NCBI RefSeq assembly: GCF_032118995.1
Contig: NC_092651.1
Span: 10,751,285 to 10,815,284, forward strand
Source: Asterias amurensis
Taxonomy: Eukaryota > Echinodermata > Asteroidea > Forcipulatida > Asteriidae
DNA length: 64,000 nt
Direction of reading: 5' to 3'
Part shown: positions 44,001 to 55,800 of the stretch, piece by piece
Position numbering within the stretch: the stretch's first letter is position 1
How the letters are laid out: each line of letters starts with the position of its first letter
Notes under the pieces: generated by a model
Told to the model about the DNA's origin: nothing
Database searches by the model: none
Seen by the model: only the letters and a program-made list of their open reading frames with translations
Position numbers and translations under genes: made by a program

Positions 44001-47000
44001 GGCGTTAACTGCCAATTGAAACTGGCATTGACAATGGTCAGTAAGTGGATGGGAGACCTTCCATGTATGGGAATGGGGCAGATTTGCTGCATGATGTGTC
44101 CTCTCTCAGCGCATGGCGCGCATTTAAGCGTTTTAATATTATAAGGAATATGCACAGTATACATCAATAAACTTCTCCTTTATACCATGAAAACTGTTCC
44201 CAATGAAAAATCTGACTCTAAATGGAAGTTCCTTTCACTCAGGAATTGGCCACGAATTTTTTTCTCGCAATTTTTTCCTGTGAACTTTAACTAAAAAATG
44301 TACTATACGTACGACACTCCACATTTGCAGAGCAAGAGGTTTAATAGATGTTAAATTTGCATCAGGGGATAAAGAATATATTCGTGTTTGTTTTTACCCA
44401 TATACACCGATGTGTGTTAGCACTATAATCTTGCAATACATGTTTAAATGCATTCAACATAAAACATCAACACAACAAAATGAAGAGATCTTCACAAATT
44501 TGAAAACTTGAAACTGTTATAAACAAAAATGAGAAAAGCAAAATAAAATAACATTTGTAACTATTTGTATTAATACCATTAAGTATTAAAGCAACTATGT
44601 TATTTGTTAATTTTGCTAAAATTATATAAAGTTACCTTTAGCGAGTGTCTCAAAAGTCGGAATGGTAATAACGTTCTAATTGGATCGGATAATATTCCAA
44701 CTCGAGGTAATGTCATCGGAATATAAAAAATATATTAAGTAATTAGTGTGGGATTGATCCTGTACTTTGCCAAAACGAAGTGGTCCAGCAGAACAGTCTA
44801 ATTTGTGTAATAATCCATTGAATTGAAGGTATGTGCTCACAGAATCATTTTTTTCCCCAACTAGAACGTGCCTGACTTTTTAGACATTCCCTTAACGTAC
44901 AAAGAAAGTTACAAAAAACAATGTAGTTAACATGACCATTTTTAAATAAATAGGGGTATTTAACAAAACACTTGGGTTCAACCATTTGGATTATAAAGAA
45001 AAGTTCATCAGCCAAGGGGAACAATGCACTTTCTGTTATATTGTGAGAGCTCCACATACATGTATTTTACAAACAATACTATGGATTCAGTACAATTAAT
45101 TATTCTGTACAAACCGTTGTTTAATTTGACGTCTCTATATGGTCTTACAGCACACTTTGGGTTTTAAACACAAGTTAATCATGAACAATTGTGTAACATT
45201 TAAATTAATCGCTGATCTTACAAATCTGATTCAAGATAAAAAAATCATACAAATATGATGTATGAGAAATATGAGGAGTAGGTTAGCTTGAGAGGGAGGT
45301 TGGTTTGGGTGCTAACCTTGTTACATGATCACTATTCAAGCTGCTTGTAACTGCGAAGGTAGAGGTTGATATATTTTGTGTGAAAAAAGCCAATGGAGTG
45401 CCATGGCAGTTCAGCGCGGTATACTCCCGAGGGAGCTGAGAAAGGTTGCGAGGATGTCATCTACCCAATGACCAGGACACAAATGTAAAGCGCATTGAGG
45501 CGTTTATTATGAAATGCGCTTTATAAGACCTAGTTAATATTATTATTATTGTTATTTTTCTCAGTGAGAATGAGTAAAATCCCTTCCACCTCATGCATCG
45601 TGCTAATCTCCTCTCACCAAGTATTCAATTTTCTCTTTGAAATATCAACAACATCATGCTTTTTCTCATGCTATGATAAAGTTGGGTGTATTCAAAAGAA
45701 AACGAAAAATAACTTTCTAAATCTTGCACCTGAACATTTCTGGTGCCTGCCCTTGCAGCATGCAAAAATGCATTTCCATGGAGAAAAAGAAATTGAAATC
45801 AACATAGAGTTTATCATTGGCCCATGCAAAAGGCATAGAGACTTAATCCGAAAGAATGCTTGGTTTGTGCTGGGTTTACTGTAAAGGTTAGTTGCAAAAA
45901 TCCTCTGAAGAAAAATTAAACAAGAAATTTTTAATTGCATGACCAAAATTAACAGTGACCCATTTCCACTGTACACTGTAAAGTAACAACATGCACAAAT
46001 AGTGGAACAAGCACACTCACATAAAGCCACACAAAACCATGAGCCACACTTTAAAGAAAAAGAATTTTCAACTGAATACCAACCATAACAAATCCATCAA
46101 AATCTGGCAGATGGGTTTGTTCTGATTCTGAGGGGCTTAGACAAGGGACTCCTAATTGGGTAGAGACTCTTGATCAGGGAGTGATAATGACAAAATATTG
46201 TGTTGTGTAGTATGTGAATATAAGTTGGAGTTAAATACACAGTTGGAAGAACATCCATTTGGAAACATCACACCAACAAAAAGATGATGACAATGATGTA
46301 ATTACGGAAAACCCAAAACTTGGAAAAACCCAATTGTTAATTACAAATGTGATAACAAGTGAAGTATGATGAATGACAAATGAATATAATGTGCATAAAT
46401 AATATAAAATAGGAAACAAAACATTGTATAAATCTGCATAAATCTACATAAACTAAACCACAGCAACACCCATGCAATCTGCCTCCAAACTCATGCGTCT
46501 ACGGAAAAAGCTCATCCTAAAAACGGAATAAATCAAAACCTACCGGATTATCTACATCACCACTGTCGCCATCGGCAAAAGAGAACTATGAATGAAATTG
46601 GAATGAGGGGAGTGGGGGAAAAAAACACGACAACTAACATGAGTGATGAAAAGAAAATGTTTTGAAATGATTCGTGGGCCACAGGCCCTCTATAGTCGAG
46701 TAACAGATCACCTGTGATGTAACTAAACACATACAATCACATACGGACACTAACCTTCTAGCTTATGAGCTAATCATGTAATGGTTGATACTTCCTAAGC
46801 ATTAAATTTATTCATTTTGAAGTGAGAACAAAAATATTTCACAAATCTAGCCCTTCATCCGTCGAGTACTTCTCAGGCAGAGAATGTGCGACTTGCGTCA
46901 AAACACAACTACGACAACATTTTATAAACCGCTTTCAAGGCACTGGGTTGGAGTTCACAAAAAAGTTAGGACTAGTATCATCTCGAGTCAGGACTAGTTA

Positions 47001-49767
47001 CTCGTCCTAACTTTAATATAGGGCTAGCCTTAAGTTTTTAATATCTCCTATGTTAGGACTAGTTTAACATTAGGACTGGTCCTAAGTTTCTTTGTGAAAT
47101 CGACCCCTGGACACCTTTGGTAATTGTCAAAGACCAGTTTTCTCACTTGGTGTATCCCAACAAATGCATTAAACAACAAAACTTTGGAAATTTTGACTCA
47201 AATGGTCATCGAAGTTGCAAGAGAATAATGAAACAAAAACACCCTTGTTGCACACTTTTGTGTGCTTTCAGATGCTTAAAAAAGGCTTCAGGCCTGAAGT
47301 CTTTTATTATTTGATTGAGAAATTACCTTTTTCTCAAAAACTACTTCACTTCATAGGGAACAATTTCACACAATGTTTTATACTATCAACAGATTTCCAT
47401 TGCTCTTTAATAAGTTTTTATACTAAGAATTATTTTGAGTATTTACCAAAAGTGTCCGTGACTGCCTTAATAGCAAAAATAAAACATTAAAAAAGTTGCC
47501 CGAATATATTATAGCTTGATACCTGTCACAAAGTGTCAATGAGATGACGGTGGGATTTTTGCGAGCTAAGCAAAACTTTGTGCTTTAACTGACTTAATGA
47601 TTTACACGCTACATTTTGACTCTTAAAACATGTAAAATGAAAATAAAAATCCAATGAAAATGTGGACAATGGTGCTTAGGTAAACTGTGTGTCTACATCA
47701 CATTTTTTTCAAACAATCACAACGGATTTATTGTCAACTTTCGTAACAAAGCAATAAGATGTGGCCTAACTATTTATCTACAGTAAGGGATTCTAAAAGA
47801 CAATGTGTGTGCATTGCATTGTATTTGCCGTCCAACGCCTTTAAACAAAAATGCTTTATGTAGTGGTGCTAGTTCATCGCAACGATGTAATATGGCAGTG
47901 ACAAAATCTGTTGTCATCCATCATAATGTGCCGTATCATTGAAGAAGTCATGGCTCTCAGAAGGCTGGGCTACATAGCCAAATCTTGTTAAATTAGCAAA
48001 AGTAAATCTACAATACAGGTGGAGTCATGAGTGTCTTTTTAAAAGTAAACCAGCAACACTTGGGCCAACCCCTAAATCTTAACGACAGGTGCACACAAGA
48101 CTAACTGCTTTAATTCCCATCCAAAAAGATGAAGCAATGATGGTTAAATGTCACGCTCAGGGACAACCTTGTTAACACATTCTGGATAAATCGCAAGAAA
48201 GATCAAGTTGGTGTGTTAGAAACTCACCCGATTTGTACAAATTTACCTAACAATATCAACAAATAATTAATAATTACAATCTAATAAAAGACCAACAAAT
48301 AACTCCACACAGATTTCTGTTCAGGATCAGATACAGACATGCAGAGTTCGTGTACAACTATTTCCCACACTTGTGCATAATTTTTCGATCTAATCCACCA
48401 TACTTTTGATCGCGTGAGGGCGCTCTAAAAAATATTGTTATCACTTGCGGGGGTATATTAGTTCAAAACAGTTATAAAGACTGGGACACATTACCAATAC
48501 AGACATCATATCCATCATGGACAACAAGACTCTTAAATGAGCCATTTTAATTCATCTCTAAAGCAACTAAAAACAACAGCGCACAGAAGTGACAGAACGC
48601 CAGTGATAAAACTGTGCCGACGAATGACGTGTACCCCCCAGAAATGAGACAATTATTATTTAGAGCGCCCCCATCCGGTAAAAGATACGGCGTATTGGTA
48701 CGTGCGTTACGTGTAATATTAATGAACACTAAAGTGTACAAACCATGCAATACATATTATTTGTTTAAATTATACGACCAAGACAACAATCATGGTACTT
48801 TGGTTGTTGACATAGGTGGAAACTACAAATTCAAAAGTCAAGTATATTTTTTATATAAATACTGTCCAGCTGTGAGAACTTTTGTTGTAGATAAGAGATG
48901 TCAACAATAAGCAAGGTCAAACTGCAAAAGATCGGCAATCCAAAACAGTTACACCTGTGATTGTATTATACAAACAAGAGTTTGGAACTCGAACTTTCAA
49001 CAACAAGAAATGTACATGATGTACCTTCCCTCATGGCCTACCAGCATTTTTAGAAGGTACTAGGCCTGTCGTTAAAGTTATTGGTTTTTTGAGTGAATCC
49101 ATAATTTCACCTTGCTGCTTTGGTTATATAACTAGTCATAGGTAGTACATGTAAATGGTGCAGTGTGTTGGGACATGGGCCCATGTAATTTCAAAAAGCT
49201 ATTTAGCAGAAAATATTGCTTAAAAATATCTTGGTTTAGCAAAAAAAGAGCGGGGCACCAATCACAACAATGTGAACTTCATGGCATGATGGCTGGTAAC
49301 CTGTGTCTGCTGAGTAAGGTTTCTCTCTGCTTAATATTTGTGCTTAAAAGCTTTATGGAAGTGTCGTGGCCGAGCGGTTAAGAGCACCGAATTCAAACTC
49401 TGGTGTTTCTGATCAGCAGAGTGTGGGTTCGAATCCCCACCCATGACACTGTGTCCTTGAGCAAGACACTTAACCATTGCTTCGTCCTTCGGATGGGACG
49501 TAAAGCCGTTGGTCCCATGTGTTGTGTAACGCATGTAAAAGAACCCAGTGCACTTATCGAAAAGAGAAGGGGTTCGCCCCGGTGTTCCTGGTTGTGGCTG
49601 CTTAATGCACCGTAGCACCTTGTAAACCCTTATAAGATGCTAAATAATTGGGTCTCAGAATTCATCACTGCAATAACCTATCTTTCTGAAAGTTTGTATA
49701 TACTCAGCGCCTTGAGTACCTTGTTTGGTAGATACGTGCGCTATATAAGACTTCGATATTATTATTA

Positions 49768-49810
<43 letters not shown>

Positions 49811-52800
49811 GACATTGGGCCATGATGAACATGATGCATAAATGGGAGCATAATGTATGCGTGTAGCTAGAACATAAAACATAATGAGTGTTCAACTAAT
49901 ATGCTCAGTAGATTGTGCACTAGGCTTGTAGCGGATTTCATCTTTGAGAGGAAAAGACCACTTTCATTTTGCAAAGGGCACTTCCATTGGAAAATCTTTA
50001 AGGCAGTGGACACTATTGGTAACTACTCAAAATAATTATTGGCATACAACCTTTCTTTGTGACGAGTAATGGGGAGAGGTTGATGGTATAAAACATTGTG
50101 AAAAACGGCTCCCTCTGAAGTGCCAGTTTTCGAGAAAGTAATTTTCCACGAATTTGATTTCGATACCTCAGATTTAGAACTTGAGGTCTCGAAATCAACC
50201 ATCTAGACGCACACAACTTCGTGTAAAAAGGATTATTTTTCTTTCATTGTTATCTGGCAACTTTAATGACCGACGATCAAATTTTCACAGGTTTGTTATT
50301 TTATGCATATGTTGAGATACACCTAGTGAGAAGACTGGTCTTAGATAATAACCAATAGTGTCCAATGTCTTTAAAGTCTATTGGAACTTTTCAAGGGGAA
50401 CCACGCTAAAGACCAGGGGAAACAGAGGGTCTCCATGTAATTACATGCCCGCTGAAGCATTTCTGCATCAAAAAAGAACCTTAGATTGAGTATTTTTAGC
50501 ACTTTAAGCATTGATTGCTTGTCAAATGAGGAAATAATTTTTTTCTAGGGACTTTGACAAAAAAGAAGGGCATTTTCTATTTTTGAGCTGTGATAACAAA
50601 AAATTCATACTGAAAAAGATAACCCGAATGTTTAAGATCTCCTGTAAATTTTGCAGCACGATTTGTTGTTAAAGGGAACAATGAGAAGCTTTAACAGATG
50701 TTATTACAAAAACATTACGAGGTTGACAAGTTTATTAAACAAAGTGTACGACTCAATGAGAAAGTAAAGTAAGAAAAAAAAATTAAATAAATAAAGCTGA
50801 CTTACTATATATGAGTCGAATGCTGCTAGCTGTCATTGTTAAATAAATACAATAAAATGTTATAATAAAGTGTTTTTTGTTCCCAAACGCACAGCTGTAA
50901 TATGGGCCCTTTACAATTAATGTGAAGAAACGCTTCTTTCTACGACATGAAAAATGCCACTTTTCAGTTGCTTTCTAAAACATGATTTAAAAAGTGTGCA
51001 AAACATGCAATGAAAGTGTGCTTCTGCATAAGAATTTGCTGCAACTAATATTTATTTTGAACATATCAAAGTTTCCAGAGATGGTTAGACTTCAGAACTT
51101 TGCAATCGCAAGGTTGTGGGTTCGAATCCGGCCAAGCTAACCACTGATTTCACAATGACTAAAAGAAGTGGTGGTGTCATCTAATTACTGAATCATAACT
51201 TAGTGGTTTGGTTCACAATCATAGACGTTAAATCAATGTCTGTATGTGAGAGGTTCACTGTTGCCAGCTGGGGTTTATATCCCCCAAGGGACATTTGCGG
51301 AGTTCCCTTGTTGGGATGATCATCTAAACAAACAAAATCACCTACATAATCATCTGTCAACTAGTCAAATGTTTACAAGCCTGGTTGACATTTTCCAGCT
51401 AAGAGTTAATTTGTTTCCAGGGAGGTTGCTCTGGGCAAGTTTTTCCACATCTGTTTAAAATATCACGGGAAATTTCATAAAAAAAACTAACAAAAAATCA
51501 ACAGAACATTGTGAACATTACGTGCTAAGTTGTGGGACACCTGCTCGGAGACATGAACACTTCTATTGGAAACCAGTGAAGATTTGAGAGCTGAAGTCTA
51601 ATTGTTGTAAAGATTGTGTAATATGATACAGATACATAGAAGTGAGAAGGGCAAAAGATTAAATTGCTCAGCTTGCAGAAAAAAAATCCTGAGTTACATG
51701 TACCTTAGAAAATGTCAGCTTTTTCCTGAGCTATATTTAATAAATTTACCCAACATAATATACCAAGTTGAAGGTCAAATTATTTACATTGTTGTCCAGA
51801 GTGAGCCTTTGGTAAACAATAGTAAAATACATTGTTATTCCATCCCCCAATTTCATGAAGCTGCTTGACAGCAAGACATATTAGCAGCCAACCATCTTTA
51901 AAGAGCTGCACATTACATGGCAACTTGGTAGGTGACCAACATGATGCTTGAGAGCTTTAATGATAATGGGCTCTGGTAGCAAGTGGGTCAACCTAGAAGG
52001 GTTGCTAAAGGTCATAAAGGTCATCACTGCTAAGCTGATCTCTGACCTTTTGCCATGACAAACTTTGTACATGTTTTCACAGCAGGTTTTGTGCAGTACA
52101 TTTAAACATTTTTTCTTTATTGTGTGCTGTCACACCATAGTCCCTTTACATTGACTTAAAGCAAAAATACGCCCCCCTAAATTGACAAATGCCTGGGTAA
52201 TTCAATTTCAGTCTATTTTAGGTCAGAGAGGCCATGACCTTTCGGAGTGAACTTTACATGGTACACAAGACTACAACAAGGTTGTATTCCGGCACTAATC
52301 TGCGGCAACACACCACTAGATGCATTTAACCATTACATCAACATGGATTTAAAGGGATGGTTTACATTTGGTAATCAAACAATTAATGGCAAACAAATTG
52401 AGAAACATTTCACTTTGAAGTAATGTGGTTATCACGTAAAAACAGTTCTTACGCCCCCAAATTGGAGTCTGACTCAGATTGTGTATTATGGATTTGTCAT
52501 CCTGCATCCGCTAAAAATTTTCGGCAATGTATTAAAAACATGATCACCTTTTGCAATTAAATTTTCAGGTTTAGTTTTTTTGTGTACATACATGTACATT
52601 CATATAGCATTATCACAACCGTACGGTTCCAAAAACCACAGGTTTACTTTGCCTTTAATGAGATTTTACACTAATTTCCTGGATTGAGTTGTGGCCAGCG
52701 AGAGTGAAATATTAGAAGGAACTACAAGCAGCTAAAAGAAATGGAGACTGAATCTGATTACCCCCACAACTATGAACCTCCATTAGAGTCGAAACTTCAG

Positions 52801-55800
52801 GCCATTAACTATTTTTTGCCTTTACAATGTAGACCAAACAGAGTCCAGCATTCTCATTAAGACGATCAGAGCATGCTGATCGAAATGTTGAGTCGTAAAC
52901 CCCAGGTTCTTTATAGAACCAACACTATACTCAAAAGAGATATTCACACTATGTTACTGCAAATCTCTCCTAGTAATACTTCCATCATCAAAAGTTCCAA
53001 ATCCTATTTAAAGACTAAACTTTACAGCACAATTTGACATACATTTCAAATACTCTGAGGTCAACACTGCTGTAATTCACAGTGAAGATGCTTTTAGAAC
53101 TATCTTGTAATCACAATGTTATGCAAACACGTATTAATGGCAGCATATTATTTGTAGTGTCCTGCAGAAAGTGACACCAGACCAGAGAAGATAACCCTCT
53201 TTGGCATTCAATGGCCATTAGCACACTTCATGGGGTCTAGGTTATAAAATTACACAAAATGTTGGCTGTTCATCTAAGTCAATCATAACTGTAATACAGT
53301 AACCCAATGGCCTGGGACCAATTTTATAGGGCTGCTAGAGCTGCTTAAGCATAAACAAATTATGCTAACCAGAATACCGATACACGCTTAAATACCATTT
53401 TACATCCTACATTGGTGTGCTTAGCAGAAAAACTGTAAGAAATATTTTCTGCTTTTGAGCAGCCTCTATGAGATCAGGCCCTGGTCTAACACATGGTGAA
53501 CTACTTGCTGTCCATACAGCAGAACATTTCAGAAAATTATCCTTCGTTCTATATTTGTCCTTTTTCATATTTACTATACAAATTTTTGTTTGATTTAAAA
53601 CGCACTTCACATTTATCACAAACATGCTCAACAAAGAATAAAATCTCACCAAACAAAGAACTGAGAAGTGAGAAAAACTGAGCCCGTTTCATGTCCTGAA
53701 CAACTTTTAAATAAAACAGCGACATGTTTCCACTTGCAATTGACATGTACATTTAGACAAGCTAGTTGACTTTTACCCTTGGGTTCTAAAACTATGCACT
53801 GTGCAGCTTTGCCAGACATGCATTAATACATAATTCATAACTTAGACTATGAGCGAATACACAAACCACTCAAATCTTAGGCCGTGTCCGAAACGACGAC
53901 TTCGGCTACAGCTACGTCTAGATCAGCGTGTCTACCAGTGTTGAAGAATAGGCAGACGCGCGCGATCTAGCCGTAGCTGTAGCCGAAGTCGCCGTTTCGG
54001 ACACGGCCTAACTATTCTTCCTGAAAACAAATAAAAAGACAGGTATAACTAAGGGTCCCCTCACTCATTTAGGGTGACATAAATAACTATTAACAAATAA
54101 ATAAGTACATGTACCTATCCTCCAATTTCACATTGTAAAAACATTTAATACAACAAAAATACATGTCGATCTATCCCCTCCCTAGCCTCAATACAAACAA
54201 ACAATCAAACAAAAATTACAAATACATACACAAAAAGACAGAAAGTATGAACAAATACAATGCATGAATGTTCTTTTATTTTACCTGATGTAGTGCTGGT
54301 CCGATGACTGGTACCAAGAAGCCATCATGGAAGTATTGTATGAGCTGATTACTGACTATCGGATGTGCCACCTAGTAGAATAAAACAGATAGATGCTGTT
54401 CAACCACCACACCACTTTAAGCAAAGTTAAAAGATGACAACACAAACACATTAGCTGTTTTTGTGAATAGAGCTTTTGTTTTTCCACTTTGGTCAACTAC
54501 TAAGTTCTAACAATTCTTTTGTTTCATACTTGTCAAGATGGTCAGGGGGTCGTCCGAGAGTGTCAGGGTTATCCTGTTTCTTTATTTATGTGTTAATATC
54601 CCTTATACTGTATATTTGATGTAGTTTTTATAAATGTTTTTATCTTCTCCACTTTTAGAGGTTTTGAGGAAATAAATAAATAAATAAAATTGATGATGTG
54701 TATGTGATACCGTCTTATTTATTCTGGCCAGAACTTTTTGTTTCTGAAACATGACAGCATTTCAAGCAGAACTATTTCTCAAGGTACTGTCGGGTCTCCT
54801 TTAAATTATTTAAGTGTTTGACAATACGTTTGGTTATTGAGTTTTTTTAAAGTACAAAGCAGCCTTTATACTAGACTTTAATTCTACCTTCTTCATGTCC
54901 TTGAGTCATTGATTAGGTCTATTTTGCCTTGATATGTAAACAGAGGATTAAGCTATGCACACAATGCATTCAAACAAATACATTACACTAGATTTGGTCA
55001 AGAACAGCATTACATATTTTGCATTACTTTCAAATTACTTTCAGCAAACAGATTCCTGTACATGAAATCAGATGTAAAAATAACTGAAACGGCTGCATCT
55101 GGAAAGAGCAATAGAATACTCTGGGCCTGTAATACACCAGATATATTTCATGGGAAAAACAAATAAAGTTTCATTTTTTTCAACAAAAAGGATAGCAACA
55201 ATCATCAGAAACAGATCACAAAAAAATTCACACATATTGAAGTAGATACATTTTTAAAATGCAAGCACATGAATTAATTCAGAGGGCATGAATTAATTCA
55301 GAGGGCATGAATTAATTCAGAGGGCATGAATTAAACATTGTCAATGAAAGGGGACAATGATATACTTTAAAATGAATGCAATGACAAATTATTTAATGGT
55401 AACAGGTGAATATAACATGACACAACATTGCAGCAATAAAACAATGTTGTACTACATTGTAGAAATTTAGAATCAGAATAAATATAATAAAAAGACATAA
55501 GGTGAGAATAAATAGGATCAAAATACAATATAATTCAGAATAAATGTGATACAAAGAATGAGGCATGTTAATTTCACATACAGGCATTATACACATTTCT
55601 ACACAAAAACTGGTTATTGGATGCTAATGCCCTTCTTTTCAAAACAGAAATAAAACACTGTGTGTACTCACTGAGCACTCTATATTTTGTGGAAAACAAA
55701 ACAAAAAAACAAAACAAAAACCCAACCAATGAGTGAGTATAGTAATCAGATATTAACTTGTGCACTAACCAACTCTCAAATAATAGTTCATTGGATAGTT

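Larger units (their letters stand above)
43438..54284. other. FHIP1 intron 5 (10.8 kb)
   Basis: The largest intron of the window. It contains the candidate microexon at 46544-46585, SINEs at 45385 and 49361, fold-back elements at 46945, 47105 and 50002, an inverted-repeat element at 53880 and a tRNA-like relic at 51078. No nested gene was recognised. Confidence 0.75.

Noticed and set aside
44636-44730. A possible exon in FHIP1 intron 5 (minus strand, ...DPIRTLLPFRLLRHSLK before GTAACT)
   Set aside because: The only acceptor (CTCGAG) is weak, the length is not a multiple of three for the flanking phases, and one frame contains a stop.
48412-48675. AGGGCGCTCTAAA ... TTTAGAGCGCCCC inverted words bracketing about 260 bp
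   Set aside because: Possibly another MITE, but no target duplication or second copy was found in the window, so it is not listed as an element.
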